A stretch of 51,468 nt of DNA from Bacillus sp. (in: firmicutes) (lineage in GTDB: Bacteria; Bacillota; Bacilli; Bacillales; Salisediminibacteriaceae), in NCBI GenBank assembly GCA_003560495.1, contig PWLM01000221.1:1-51468 (forward strand). Direction: 5' to 3'. The notes under the pieces are model-generated. The model had not been told where the DNA came from and ran no database searches. It worked only from the letters and a program-made list of their open reading frames with translations. This document shows, one piece after another, positions 1 to 7,538 of the stretch. Position 1 is the first letter of the stretch. Every line of letters starts with the position of its first letter. A program made the translations under genes and the position numbers.

Positions 1-1352
1 GGGAAATTGAGCACCAGATGACCGATTCTGATGCCAAAGTGATGATCTGCCTTGATCTTGTCTATCCACGGGTAGCTAAAGTAAAGGAAAAAACACCGCT
101 CACGCACATTATTGTAACCGGCATTAAAGACTATCTGCCATTTCCTAAAAATAAAATCTATCCGTTTATTCAAAAGAAAAATACCGGTATTAAAGTGGAT
201 ATTACTTATTCCAGTACCCTGCTTTCATTTACAGAACTGATCGAAAAAGGGCGGGCGGAAGAAATACCGGTCGATGTGAATCCAAAAGAAGACCTGGCGC
301 TGCTGCAGTATACGGGAGGTACGACGGGCCCTGCAAAGGGTGTCATGCTGACCCACTACAACCTGGTCGTAAACACCCAGCAGTGTGAAGAGTGGATGTA
401 TAAGCTGCAGCCCGGAGAAGAAGTAATTATCGCTGCCCTGCCGTTCTTTCATGTGTACGGTATGACGACCGTCATGAATCTTTCGGTCCGTATGGCTTTT
501 AAAATGATTATCATTCCTAAATTTGATCCGAAAGAAATTTTAAAATCCATTGAAAAACATAAAGCAACCCTTTACCCGGGAGCACCGACGATGTATATCG
601 GCCTGCTGAACCATCCGGATATCAAAAAATATGACCTTTCCTCCATCAAAGCCTGTATCAGCGGATCGGCCCCGCTGCCTGTGGAAGTGCAGACAAAGTT
701 TGAGGAAGTAACAAACGGAAGGCTCGTGGAAGGCTACGGTCTGACCGAAACATCGCCGGTGGCCGTTTCGAACCTTCTCTGGGGAAGACGTAAACAGGGT
801 TCCATAGGACTTCCGTGGCCGGATACAGATGTCAAAGTACTTTCTGCTGAAACAGGAGAGGAAGCGGCACCGAACGAAGTCGGAGAGCTGATGGTCAAAG
901 GTCCCCAGGTGATGAAAGGCTATTGGAAACAGCCGGAGGCCACCCAGGCAAGTTTTATGGAGGGCTGGCTTCTGACCGGTGATATGGGATATATGGATGA
1001 AGAAGGCTTCTTCTATATTGTGGACCGCAAAAAGGATATGATTATCGCCGGCGGTTTCAACATTTATCCACGTGAAATTGAAGAAGTGCTTTACGAATAT
1101 GAAGGTGTTCAGGAAGTGTGTGTCATCGGTGTGCCGGACCCTTACCGTGGGGAGACGGTCAAGGCGTTTGTCGTACCGAAAGAAGGGGTGGAACTCTCAG
1201 AGGACGCCCTGGACGAGCACTGCAGGAACTATCTGGCTTCCTTCAAAGTACCGCAGTACTATGAGTTCCGCGAAGAGCTTCCAAAGACGATGGTCGGGAA
1301 GATACTCCGCCGGGTGCTCGTGGAAGAAGAACGGGAAAAGCACAAAAAATAA
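1..1352 (+). CDS. lcfA: Long-chain acyl-CoA synthetase, first tandem copy (5' end outside window)
   Basis: This enzyme activates long-chain fatty acids to acyl-CoA with ATP, the entry step of beta-oxidation, at the cytoplasmic side of the membrane. The open frame runs in from the window edge (first whole codon at base 3), so the N-terminus is missing; the ATG at base 18 is internal, because the second copy aligns through it. Seen in the translation are the AMP-binding signature YTGGTTGPAKG near window residue 100, the motif GYGLTETSP, the motif TGDMGYMDEEGFF and the C-terminal lysine motif LPKTMVGKILRR. It is followed after 93 bases by a close paralogue. B. subtilis has one lcfA at this place. 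Family assignment is certain; the exact chain length preference is not visible. Confidence 0.95.
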   Translation, partial: EIEHQMTDSDAKVMICLDLVYPRVAKVKEKTPLTHIIVTGIKDYLPFPKNKIYPFIQKKNTGIKVDITYSSTLLSFTELIEKGRAEEIPVDVNPKEDLALLQYTGGTTGPAKGVMLTHYNLVVNTQQCEEWMYKLQPGEEVIIAALPFFHVYGMTTVMNLSVRMAFKMIIIPKFDPKEILKSIEKHKATLYPGAPTMYIGLLNHPDIKKYDLSSIKACISGSAPLPVEVQTKFEEVTNGRLVEGYGLTETSPVAVSNLLWGRRKQGSIGLPWPDTDVKVLSAETGEEAAPNEVGELMVKGPQVMKGYWKQPEATQASFMEGWLLTGDMGYMDEEGFFYIVDRKKDMIIAGGFNIYPREIEEVLYEYEGVQEVCVIGVPDPYRGETVKAFVVPKEGVELSEDALDEHCRNYLASFKVPQYYEFREELPKTMVGKILRRVLVEEEREKHKK

Positions 1353-1445
1353 ACTTGGAAGGAGCCGGCTGTGTCCGGCTTCTCTTCCTGGTTACTAAAG
1401 AGAGATGTTAATCTGCATCAGGAATGGGCATCAGGAGGATATAAT

Positions 1446-3140
1446 ATGCTTACAGAAACAATTGCGAGGCCTTGGCTCAGCCAGTATCCAGATGCAATTC
1501 CGGAATCCCTGGAATATCCGGACAAAACACTTCAATCATTTCTGAAAGAAGGAGCACAGGAAGAGCCGGATAAAAAAATTCTCGATTTTATGGGCCGATC
1601 TATGACATTTAAAGAAGTTTACGAGCAGGCAGAGCGCTTTGCTGCCGGACTGCAGAAGCTGGGGGTACATAAAGGAGACCGGGTGGCAGTCATGCTTGCC
1701 AATACGCCTCAGTCGGTCATCAGCTATTACGGGATATTGCTGGCCGGAGGTATCGTAGTCCAGACAAATCCACTTTATGTCGAACGGGAACTGGAGCATC
1801 AGATGGTTGATTCGGGGGCGAAAGTAATCGTATGCCTGGATTTAGTGTACCCTAAAGTTCAGGCAGTAAGGAAAAATACCGGTCTCGAGCACGTTATCGT
1901 AACAAAAATTGCAGACTATCTGCCGTTTCCAAAAAATATGGTTTATCCTTTTATTCAAAAAAAGAACACGGGTCTTAAAGTCGACGTTTCCTATGACGGC
2001 AGTAATCACAGTTTTGTTCATATGGTGAAAAATACCACAAACCGCCTGGAGCCGGTTGAAACGGATCCGAACAGCGATCTGGCGCTGCTGCAGTATACGG
2101 GAGGAACGACAGGCGCTGCAAAGGGAGTGATGCTCACTCACAAAAATCTTGTGGCCAACACGATCCAGTGCATAAGGTGGATGCACGGCCTCCGGTACGG
2201 GGAGGAAGTCATTCTATGCGCCCTGCCTTTCTTCCACGTATACGGTATGACGGTCGGAATGAATTATTCCATTATGCACCGATCCAAAATGGTCATTCTT
2301 CCGAAATTTGATACGAAGCAGACGCTGAAAGCCATTGAACGTCATAAGGTAAGTATATTTCCAGGAGCACCGACGATGTATATCGGTCTGATTAACGATC
2401 CGAATGTCCAAAAATTCGACCTTTCCTCCATCAAAGTGTGCATCAGCGGCTCTGCTCCACTCCCTGTGGAAGTTCAGCAGCGGTTTGAAACGCTGACAGG
2501 TGGAAAGCTGTCGGAAGGGTTCGGCCTGACGGAAGCTTCTCCTGTCACCCATTTTAATTTAATGTGGGGAAAACGACCGACAGGCAGTATCGGCCTGCCG
2601 TGGCCGGATACGGACGTGATGATTTTGTCTGCGGAAACCGGGGAGGAAGCATCACCGAAAGAAGTCGGAGAGCTGCTCATACGCGGACCGCAGGTAATGC
2701 AGGGCTACTGGAACCGGCCGGAGGACACAGCACAGACGATGCAGAACGGCTGGCTGTATACCGGGGATATGGGATACATGGATGAAGAAGGCTTCTTTTA
2801 TATCGTTGACCGGAAAAAAGATATGATCATTGCCGGAGGCTTTAACATTTATCCGCGGGAAATAGAAGAAGTGCTCTTTGAGCACGAAGCGGTGAAGGAA
2901 GCGGTAGCTGTAGGTCTTCCCGATCCTTACCGTGGAGAAACCGTAAAAGTATTTATCGTTCTGAAAGAAGGCAAGGATGTATCTGAAAAAGAACTGGATA
3001 AATACTGCCGCACACAGCTGTCATCCTATAAAGTACCGCGTCTGTATGAATTCCGGGAGGAACTGCCAAAAACGATGGTAGGTAAAGTACTCCGTCGTGC
3101 TCTTCAGGAAGAAGAAAAAGAGCGCCAGAAGTCTAGCTAA
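1446..3140 (+). CDS. lcfA: Long-chain acyl-CoA synthetase, second tandem copy
   Basis: Fatty acid to acyl-CoA ligase of the ANL superfamily, 564 residues, close to the 560 of B. subtilis LcfA. The start at 1446 is chosen because an AGGAGG site lies seven bases upstream; the longer frame from 1371 has no such site. The motifs YTGGTTGAAKG, GFGLTEASP, TGDMGYMDEEGFF and LPKTMVGKVLRR are all present. The downstream two thirds align with the first copy with no visible gaps, and several stretches are almost identical in DNA (for example around 300/2090 and 985/2770), so this is a tandem duplication. A weak hairpin (1362-1381) lies between the copies. The next gene is fadR, as in B. subtilis. Confidence 0.96.
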   Translation: MLTETIARPWLSQYPDAIPESLEYPDKTLQSFLKEGAQEEPDKKILDFMGRSMTFKEVYEQAERFAAGLQKLGVHKGDRVAVMLANTPQSVISYYGILLAGGIVVQTNPLYVERELEHQMVDSGAKVIVCLDLVYPKVQAVRKNTGLEHVIVTKIADYLPFPKNMVYPFIQKKNTGLKVDVSYDGSNHSFVHMVKNTTNRLEPVETDPNSDLALLQYTGGTTGAAKGVMLTHKNLVANTIQCIRWMHGLRYGEEVILCALPFFHVYGMTVGMNYSIMHRSKMVILPKFDTKQTLKAIERHKVSIFPGAPTMYIGLINDPNVQKFDLSSIKVCISGSAPLPVEVQQRFETLTGGKLSEGFGLTEASPVTHFNLMWGKRPTGSIGLPWPDTDVMILSAETGEEASPKEVGELLIRGPQVMQGYWNRPEDTAQTMQNGWLYTGDMGYMDEEGFFYIVDRKKDMIIAGGFNIYPREIEEVLFEHEAVKEAVAVGLPDPYRGETVKVFIVLKEGKDVSEKELDKYCRTQLSSYKVPRLYEFREELPKTMVGKVLRRALQEEEKERQKSS

Positions 3141-3193
3141 TTCTCTCAGATTCCGGTAAGATAAGGACAGATAAAACTTTTCCGCTCCTCTCG

Positions 3194-3222
3194 TTGACAG
3201 ACGGAGCGGAATTCGGTATTAT
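3194..3222 (+). promoter_or_regulatory. SigA promoter of fadR
   Basis: TTGACA and TATTAT are separated by exactly 17 bases, close to the SigA consensus. The predicted start point falls inside the FadR operator just downstream, so the gene is probably autorepressed. It separates fadR-fadB-etfBA from the acyl-CoA ligase genes. Confidence 0.75.
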
Positions 3223-3229
3223 CAGAATA

Positions 3230-3247
3230 TGAATGAATGATCATTCA
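3230..3247. promoter_or_regulatory. FadR operator
   Basis: The 18-base site TGAATGAATGATCATTCA has half-sites TGAATGA and TCATTCA around four bases. It agrees with the B. subtilis FadR consensus TGAATGA-N4-TCATTCA. It lies immediately after the -10 box and ends 33 bases before the fadR start. Binding would block transcription; long-chain acyl-CoA would relieve it, as known for this family. Confidence 0.85.
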
Positions 3248-3280
3248 TTTTTTTACCGGTCAGAATAGGAGTCGACACCA

Positions 3281-3889
3281 ATGGCAAAAAAAAGAGGTCA
3301 AAAATACGAAAAGATTATTAATGCGGCTGTGAAAGTTATTGCGGAAAACGGCTATCATCATTCCCAGGTCTCAAAAATAGCAAAGGAAGCAGGCGTCGCA
3401 GACGGAACGATCTATCTTTACTTCAACAACAAAGAAGATCTCCTGATTTCATTATTTGAAGAAAAAATGGGAGTTTTTGTTGATTACATTAAAGACAAAA
3501 TACAGTATGCTACATCTATAGAGGAAAAGTTATACATTTTAATTTATACGCATCTCACCCTCCTCGAAAAAGATCATGACCTTGCGCTGGTTACCCAGCT
3601 GGAGCTGAGACAGTCCAATATTTCGATACGCTTTAAAGTCAACGAAGTATTGAAAGACTATCTTGGACTGATTGATTCTATTATTGAAGAAGGAAAAGAT
3701 TCCGGGGCATTTGATAAAAATATTGATACACGCATGATGCGCCAGGTAATTTTCGGATCCATCGATGAGGTGGTGACCAACTGGGTAATGAAAGACCACC
3801 GCTATGCGCTCTCACCGCTTGCGGAGTCCCTGCACAAGTTCCTGATGAAAGGGTTGAATGCACCTCAGAGAATGGAGGAACAAAGATGA
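3281..3889 (+). CDS. fadR: TetR-family fatty acid degradation repressor FadR
   Basis: DNA-binding repressor of beta-oxidation genes, released by long-chain acyl-CoA. The protein has 202 residues (B. subtilis FadR has 194). The N-terminal TetR helix-turn-helix covers about residues 10-55, with the segment VADGTIYLYFNNKEDLL typical of the recognition helix and following helix. The start has AGGAG nine bases upstream. The gene ends in a four-base ATGA overlap with fadB, so the two are translationally coupled. A consensus operator sits at its own promoter. Identification rests on the family, the operator and conserved position between lcfA and fadB. Confidence 0.93.
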   Translation: MAKKRGQKYEKIINAAVKVIAENGYHHSQVSKIAKEAGVADGTIYLYFNNKEDLLISLFEEKMGVFVDYIKDKIQYATSIEEKLYILIYTHLTLLEKDHDLALVTQLELRQSNISIRFKVNEVLKDYLGLIDSIIEEGKDSGAFDKNIDTRMMRQVIFGSIDEVVTNWVMKDHRYALSPLAESLHKFLMKGLNAPQRMEEQR

Positions 3890-4668
3890 GTGACTGGCAG
3901 TTTATTTCCACGAAAGTAGAAAATCGTATCGGTATGATTACGATGAACAAACCCCCTGCTAATGCTCTTTCCCAGAGTATGATTCTTGAAATTGGTCATG
4001 CTATGGAAGCATTTCTCGAAGAGGAGGAAGTACGAGTGATTGTGCTTCACGGAGAGGGGAAGTTTTTTGCAGCCGGAGCAGACATTAAGGAATTTACCGG
4101 TATTAAACACGGTGATGAATTTGCGGATCTGGCAAGAGAAGGTCAGCGGATTTTCCGCCAGATGGAAACGGCTTCCAAGCCGATAATTGCAGCGATCCAC
4201 GGTGCGGCCCTCGGCGGCGGCCTGGAACTTGCTATGGCCTGTCATATGAGGATTGCCTGCGAAAAAACAAAACTCGGACTTCCGGAACTTCAGCTCGGTC
4301 TTGTGCCGGGGTTTGCTGGAACCCAGCGGCTTCCTAAACTCGTCGGGAAATCCAAGGCGATGGAAATGCTGCTGACTTCTGAACCGATGAGCGCTCAGGA
4401 AGCGGAAAAGCACGGCCTGATCAACCGGTCGGTCCCGGAAGGAACCCATCTGGAAGAAGCGGTGAAAATCGCAGAAGCTGCCCGGTACAAAGGGGCAAAA
4501 ACAGTACAGTTTATTATCGAACTGCTTCAGCACGCGGAAACTGATCCTATCGAGCGGGGACAGGAAAAAGAAGCAGTCCGTTTCGGGGATGCTTTTGAAT
4601 CATCGGATGCTAAAGAAGGAATTAGTGCTTTTCTTGAAAAAAGAAAGCCGGAATTTCAGGATAAATAA
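3886..4668 (+). CDS. fadB: Enoyl-CoA hydratase
   Basis: Crotonase-family hydratase that adds water to 2-enoyl-CoA in beta-oxidation; 260 residues, normal for the family. The oxyanion-hole segment AIHGAALGGGLELAMACH (near residue 105) and the segment GLPELQLGLVPGFAGTQRLP, which holds a catalytic glutamate region, are both present. A GGAGG site precedes the ATG within the fadR tail. The corresponding B. subtilis gene is fadB (ysiB), in the same fadR-fadB-etfB order. A short hairpin with a T-run follows the stop and may partly separate it from etfBA. Confidence 0.93.
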   Translation: MSDWQFISTKVENRIGMITMNKPPANALSQSMILEIGHAMEAFLEEEEVRVIVLHGEGKFFAAGADIKEFTGIKHGDEFADLAREGQRIFRQMETASKPIIAAIHGAALGGGLELAMACHMRIACEKTKLGLPELQLGLVPGFAGTQRLPKLVGKSKAMEMLLTSEPMSAQEAEKHGLINRSVPEGTHLEEAVKIAEAARYKGAKTVQFIIELLQHAETDPIERGQEKEAVRFGDAFESSDAKEGISAFLEKRKPEFQDK

Positions 4669-4689
4669 GCTGTTTTTTCAGCTTTTTTA
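4667..4689 (+). terminator. Short terminator or attenuator between fadB and etfB
   Basis: AAGCTG pairs with CAGCTT around a loop of six T, followed directly by a T-run. The stem is only six base pairs, so it probably gives partial termination and lowers etfBA relative to fadB. Confidence 0.5.
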
Positions 4690-4700
4690 TATAAGTTATA

Positions 4701-4714
4701 TGAAAGCGCTTCAA
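4701..4714. promoter_or_regulatory. Possible cre (CcpA) site upstream of etfB
   Basis: TGAAAGCGCTTCAA contains the palindrome AAGCGCTT and matches 12 of 14 positions of the cre consensus TGWAANCGNTNWCA. It sits 28 bases before etfB. Carbon control of fatty-acid genes is known in Bacillus, but this site is only a candidate. Confidence 0.3.
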
Positions 4715-4741
4715 AGCGCAGTAAACATAGGAGGGAATAGC

Positions 4742-5512
4742 ATGAACATTTTTGTTATATTAAAGCGTACGTTTGACACAGAAGAAAAAATCCAGATTAA
4801 CAATGGAGAAATTGTAGATGACGGAGCAGAATTCATCATCAATCCATACGACGAATACGCGGTGGAAGAAGCAATTCAGCTCCGCGATGAGCACGGCGGG
4901 GAAGTAACTGTCGTTACAGTCGGCGAGGAAGAAGCGGAGAAACAGCTGCGCACGGCGCTCGCAATGGGAGCTGATAAAGCCGTACTTATCGATAATGAAG
5001 ATGTGGAAGATGGAGATACTTTCACTACACAGGCGCTGCTTACTGCATACTTTAAAGACCAGGAAGCAGATATTATTCTCGGTGGAAACGTAGCTGTCGA
5101 CGGAGGATCCGGACAGGTAGGGCCGCGCCTTGCTGACCAGCTCGGCATCAACCACGTTACGTCCATCACAGATATTGTGATTGAAGGCGGCACAGCTAAA
5201 ATTGAGAAAGATGTCGAAGGGGACCAGATGATGCTTGAAGTACCGCTTCCAGTCCTCGTAACCGCCCAGCAGGGATTGAATGAGCCCCGCTACCCATCTC
5301 TTCCGGGGATTATGAAAGCAAAAAAGAAGCCTTTGGAAACGCTGGATCTTGATGATCTGGACCTTGATGAGGAAGATGTGGAAGGAAAAACAAAAACAGT
5401 GGACCGTTATCTTCCACCGGAAAAGCAGGCCGGCAGAATGCTCGAAGGAGAGACTGAGCAGCAAGTATCTGAGCTTGTAACTCTTCTTAAAAACGAAGCA
5501 AAAGTAATATAA
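4742..5512 (+). CDS. etfB: Electron transfer flavoprotein, beta subunit
   Basis: Beta subunit of the soluble ETF heterodimer that accepts electrons from acyl-CoA dehydrogenases; 256 residues, as usual for EtfB. The ATG at 4742 follows an AGGAGGG site; the longer upstream frame has no ribosome site and crosses the hairpin. The beginning MNIFVILKRTFDTE and the block with VDGGSGQVGPRLA and VTAQQGLNEPRYPSLPGIMKAKKKP are characteristic of the family, the latter being the EtfB signature region. The C-terminal part has an acidic run LDLDDLDLDEEDVEG, in line with the acidic proteome of the host. etfA follows after 29 bases. Confidence 0.96.
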   Translation: MNIFVILKRTFDTEEKIQINNGEIVDDGAEFIINPYDEYAVEEAIQLRDEHGGEVTVVTVGEEEAEKQLRTALAMGADKAVLIDNEDVEDGDTFTTQALLTAYFKDQEADIILGGNVAVDGGSGQVGPRLADQLGINHVTSITDIVIEGGTAKIEKDVEGDQMMLEVPLPVLVTAQQGLNEPRYPSLPGIMKAKKKPLETLDLDDLDLDEEDVEGKTKTVDRYLPPEKQAGRMLEGETEQQVSELVTLLKNEAKVI

Positions 5513-5541
5513 GTGCAGACGACTAGAAAGGGTGACGTATA

Positions 5542-6501
5542 ATGACAAAACAGCTTGTAATCAGTGAAGTAAAAGATGGAGGCTTTCGTAACGTATCGTT
5601 CGAAGCCGTTGGTGCTGCCAAAATGGTGGATGAAAGCGCGGAAATTGTCGGTGTCGTTCTTGGGGACGGCGTGTCTTCCATTGCAGATGAATTGTTTCAC
5701 TACGGAGCAGACCGGGTGATTTCTGCAGATTCAGATAAACTGAAAGAATACACCCCGGAAGCCTATAGCCAGGTGCTTATGCAGGTTATTGAGCAGGAAA
5801 ATCCGGACGGAATCGTCATGGGACACACGTCCATCGGCCGCGATGTAACACCGAAGCTTGCGAGCAGACTTGGATCCGGACTTGTTTCCGATGTGGTGGC
5901 CATCGAAGGCGGGGCTACATTTATCCGCCCGATCTATTCCGGTAAAGCGTTTGAAAAAGTGGAGATTGAAGAAGGACTCCAGTTCTTCACCATCCGTCCG
6001 AATAACATTCCGGCTCCGGAAAAAGATGCTGGGAAAAATGGTACTGCCGAAACGCTGGATGTCGACATTAAGGATCTTCAGACAGTCATCAAGGATGTTG
6101 TAAAGAACACGACATCCGGTGTGGATCTGTCGGAAGCTTCCGTCATCGTTGCAGGTGGACGCGGCCTGAAAAGCGAAGAGAACTTCAAAGTTCTAAACGA
6201 GCTGGCAGATGTTCTGAACGCAGCGGTGGGAGCCTCCCGCGGTGCCTGTGACGCCGAGTACTGCGATTATGCCATGCAGATCGGCCAGACCGGGAAAGTT
6301 GTTACGCCGGATCTCTATATTGCCGTCGGGCTGAGCGGGGCGATCCAGCACGTAGCGGGAATGTCCAACTCTAAAATTATTGTAGCGATCAACAAAGATC
6401 CGGAAGCAGAAATCTTCCAGATTGCCGACTACGGTATCGTAGGAGACCTGTTTGAAATCGTACCAAAGCTGACAGAAGAATTTAAAAAAGTATTAGTATA
6501 A
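5542..6501 (+). CDS. etfA: Electron transfer flavoprotein, alpha subunit
   Basis: FAD-binding alpha subunit of ETF, 319 residues, which passes electrons from beta-oxidation to the respiratory chain. The C-terminal FAD domain contains QIGQTGKVVTPDLYIAVGLS and then GAIQHVAGM, the EtfA signature, and the following SKIIVAINKDPEAEIFQIADYG. A GAAAGGGTG site precedes the start. It is the last gene of the fad-etf operon and is followed by a strong terminator. Confidence 0.96.
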   Translation: MTKQLVISEVKDGGFRNVSFEAVGAAKMVDESAEIVGVVLGDGVSSIADELFHYGADRVISADSDKLKEYTPEAYSQVLMQVIEQENPDGIVMGHTSIGRDVTPKLASRLGSGLVSDVVAIEGGATFIRPIYSGKAFEKVEIEEGLQFFTIRPNNIPAPEKDAGKNGTAETLDVDIKDLQTVIKDVVKNTTSGVDLSEASVIVAGGRGLKSEENFKVLNELADVLNAAVGASRGACDAEYCDYAMQIGQTGKVVTPDLYIAVGLSGAIQHVAGMSNSKIIVAINKDPEAEIFQIADYGIVGDLFEIVPKLTEEFKKVLV

Positions 6502-6512
6502 ATACGCTGAAG

Positions 6513-6544
6513 AAGTCCGCTGGAATGTTTCCAGCGGACTTTTC
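6513..6544 (+). terminator. Intrinsic terminator of the fad-etf operon
   Basis: A 12-base-pair stem (AAGTCCGCTGGA with TCCAGCGGACTT) and a T-run follow etfA by 11 bases. A diverged copy of this hairpin is found at 6960-6992. Confidence 0.88.
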
Positions 6545-7080
6545 AGAGTGCCGATTATGTCTTGATTTCAGAAGAATTATTCTTTTGAGCGTACAGCTTT
6601 CTTGCACTCCCCGGCGGAAGCTTACCGTGGGCTTGTCGTCAGCTATTTTCCATGGCCTGCGCCATGGAAAAGGATCTTCCGACTGCGCTTATTCCCACCG
6701 GCGTCCCCGTCGGACGTTCCGGAGGAAAAAGCCTCTCCTGAATGGAAGAAAGGGCGGAATCAATACGTTTTTCAGAAGAGAAAAGTTCTTTTTATTTTCC
6801 TGCTGAAGCTGCAGCAGGTGACTCCGGGGCGATGAAGGACGAGCAGAAGATCCGTTTGGGAGGAAGAAATTATCTGAAGGCCCGCCCGGAAAGCGTCTGT
6901 GGAGGCGAAAGCAGGGAGATGTATACGCCTGTATAAAAAATACTTTATTAACAGCCTGGGAAGTCCCTTGGAATGTTTTCAGCGGACTTCTTATGGGTAA
7001 AAAGAATACCAGGCAGTTTTTTTGCACCTCCGGGCATGGTAAGCTAGAATATGATTAGCCCTTAGGAAAAGCAGAATACT
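6545..7080. repeat. Gene-free region holding intergenic repeat copy A
   Basis: No credible gene is present. The core at about 6797-6956 resembles the cores at 24391-24512, 28453-28572, 40270-40434, 48651-48786 and, inverted, 47499-47640. Shared blocks are GACTCC, GCGATGAAGGACGAG, GAAGATCCGTT, CCCGCCCGGAAAGCGT, GGCGAAAGCAG and the end ATACTTTATTAACAGCC. The left part (6600-6720) has its own dyad CCATGGCCTGCGCCATGG. The short frames across it have low-complexity translations and are not conserved as proteins. Confidence 0.7.
6960..6992 (+). repeat. Diverged second copy of the etfA terminator
   Basis: The segment GAAGTCCCTTGGAATGTTTT followed by CAGCGGACTT matches the etfA terminator at 6512-6541 at about 26 of 30 bases. 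It lies just beyond the right end of repeat copy A, so the two copies flank the repeat. The mismatches weaken the stem. Confidence 0.6.
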
Positions 7081-7108
7081 TTTAACCCCGGGGTGTATCC
7101 GTTATACT
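7081..7108 (+). promoter_or_regulatory. Possible trxA promoter
   Basis: TTTAAC and TATACT are 16 bases apart, 44 bases before trxA. The -35 box is weak. A SigB-type site, known for B. subtilis trxA, could not be recognised. Confidence 0.4.
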
Positions 7109-7151
7109 GGAACTATCAGTAAACGCTTATTATTGAAGGAGGAATATAATC

Positions 7152-7466
7152 ATGGCAATTGTAAATGTAACAGATCAAAACTTCGGTTCAGAAACAAGCG
7201 ACGGCGTAGTACTTGCAGACTTCTGGGCACCTTGGTGCGGACCGTGTAAAATGATTGCTCCGGTTCTTGAAGATCTTGACGGAGACATGGGCGACAAAGT
7301 AAAAATCGTTAAGCTTGATGTAGATGAAAACCAGGAAACAGCAAGCAAATACGGTGTAATGAGCATTCCAACACTTCTCGTAATGAAAAACGGCGAAGTA
7401 GTAGACCAGATTGTAGGCTTTAAGCCGAAAGAAGAGCTTGCCAACACGTTGAACAAGCATCTATAA
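7152..7466 (+). CDS. trxA: Thioredoxin
   Basis: General cytoplasmic dithiol-disulfide reductant, 104 residues as in other bacteria. The active site WCGPC is at residues 28-32 in the context [17 protein letters not shown], and the cis-proline loop appears as [13 protein letters not shown]. An AAGGAGGAA site precedes the ATG. It is transcribed alone, between its own upstream region and a terminator. Position between etfA and uvrC is as in B. subtilis. Confidence 0.97.
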   Translation: MAIVNVTDQNFGSETSDGVVLADFWAPWCGPCKMIAPVLEDLDGDMGDKVKIVKLDVDENQETASKYGVMSIPTLLVMKNGEVVDQIVGFKPKEELANTLNKHL

Positions 7467-7480
7467 AATGCAGATAGCAC

Positions 7481-7513
7481 GGAGGTGTCTCCTTATGAGA
7501 GGCACCTCCTTTC
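7481..7513 (+). terminator. trxA terminator
   Basis: GGAGGTG pairs with CACCTCC, with a small internal bulge and a T-rich tail, 14 bases after the trxA stop. Confidence 0.8.
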
Positions 7514-7538
7514 TGTACTGAGCGGGAGGGATGAATGA

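Noticed and set aside
3865-4533. 222-codon minus-strand frame opposite fadB
   Set aside because: Antisense shadow of a gene with intact crotonase motifs; no start signal.
6602-7027. Overlapping short frames on both strands in repeat A
   Set aside because: They lack ribosome sites and family motifs and follow the repeat rather than a gene.
7070-7110. SigB promoter of trxA
   Set aside because: GTTT-like and GGGTAT-like boxes are present only in part and at wrong spacing.
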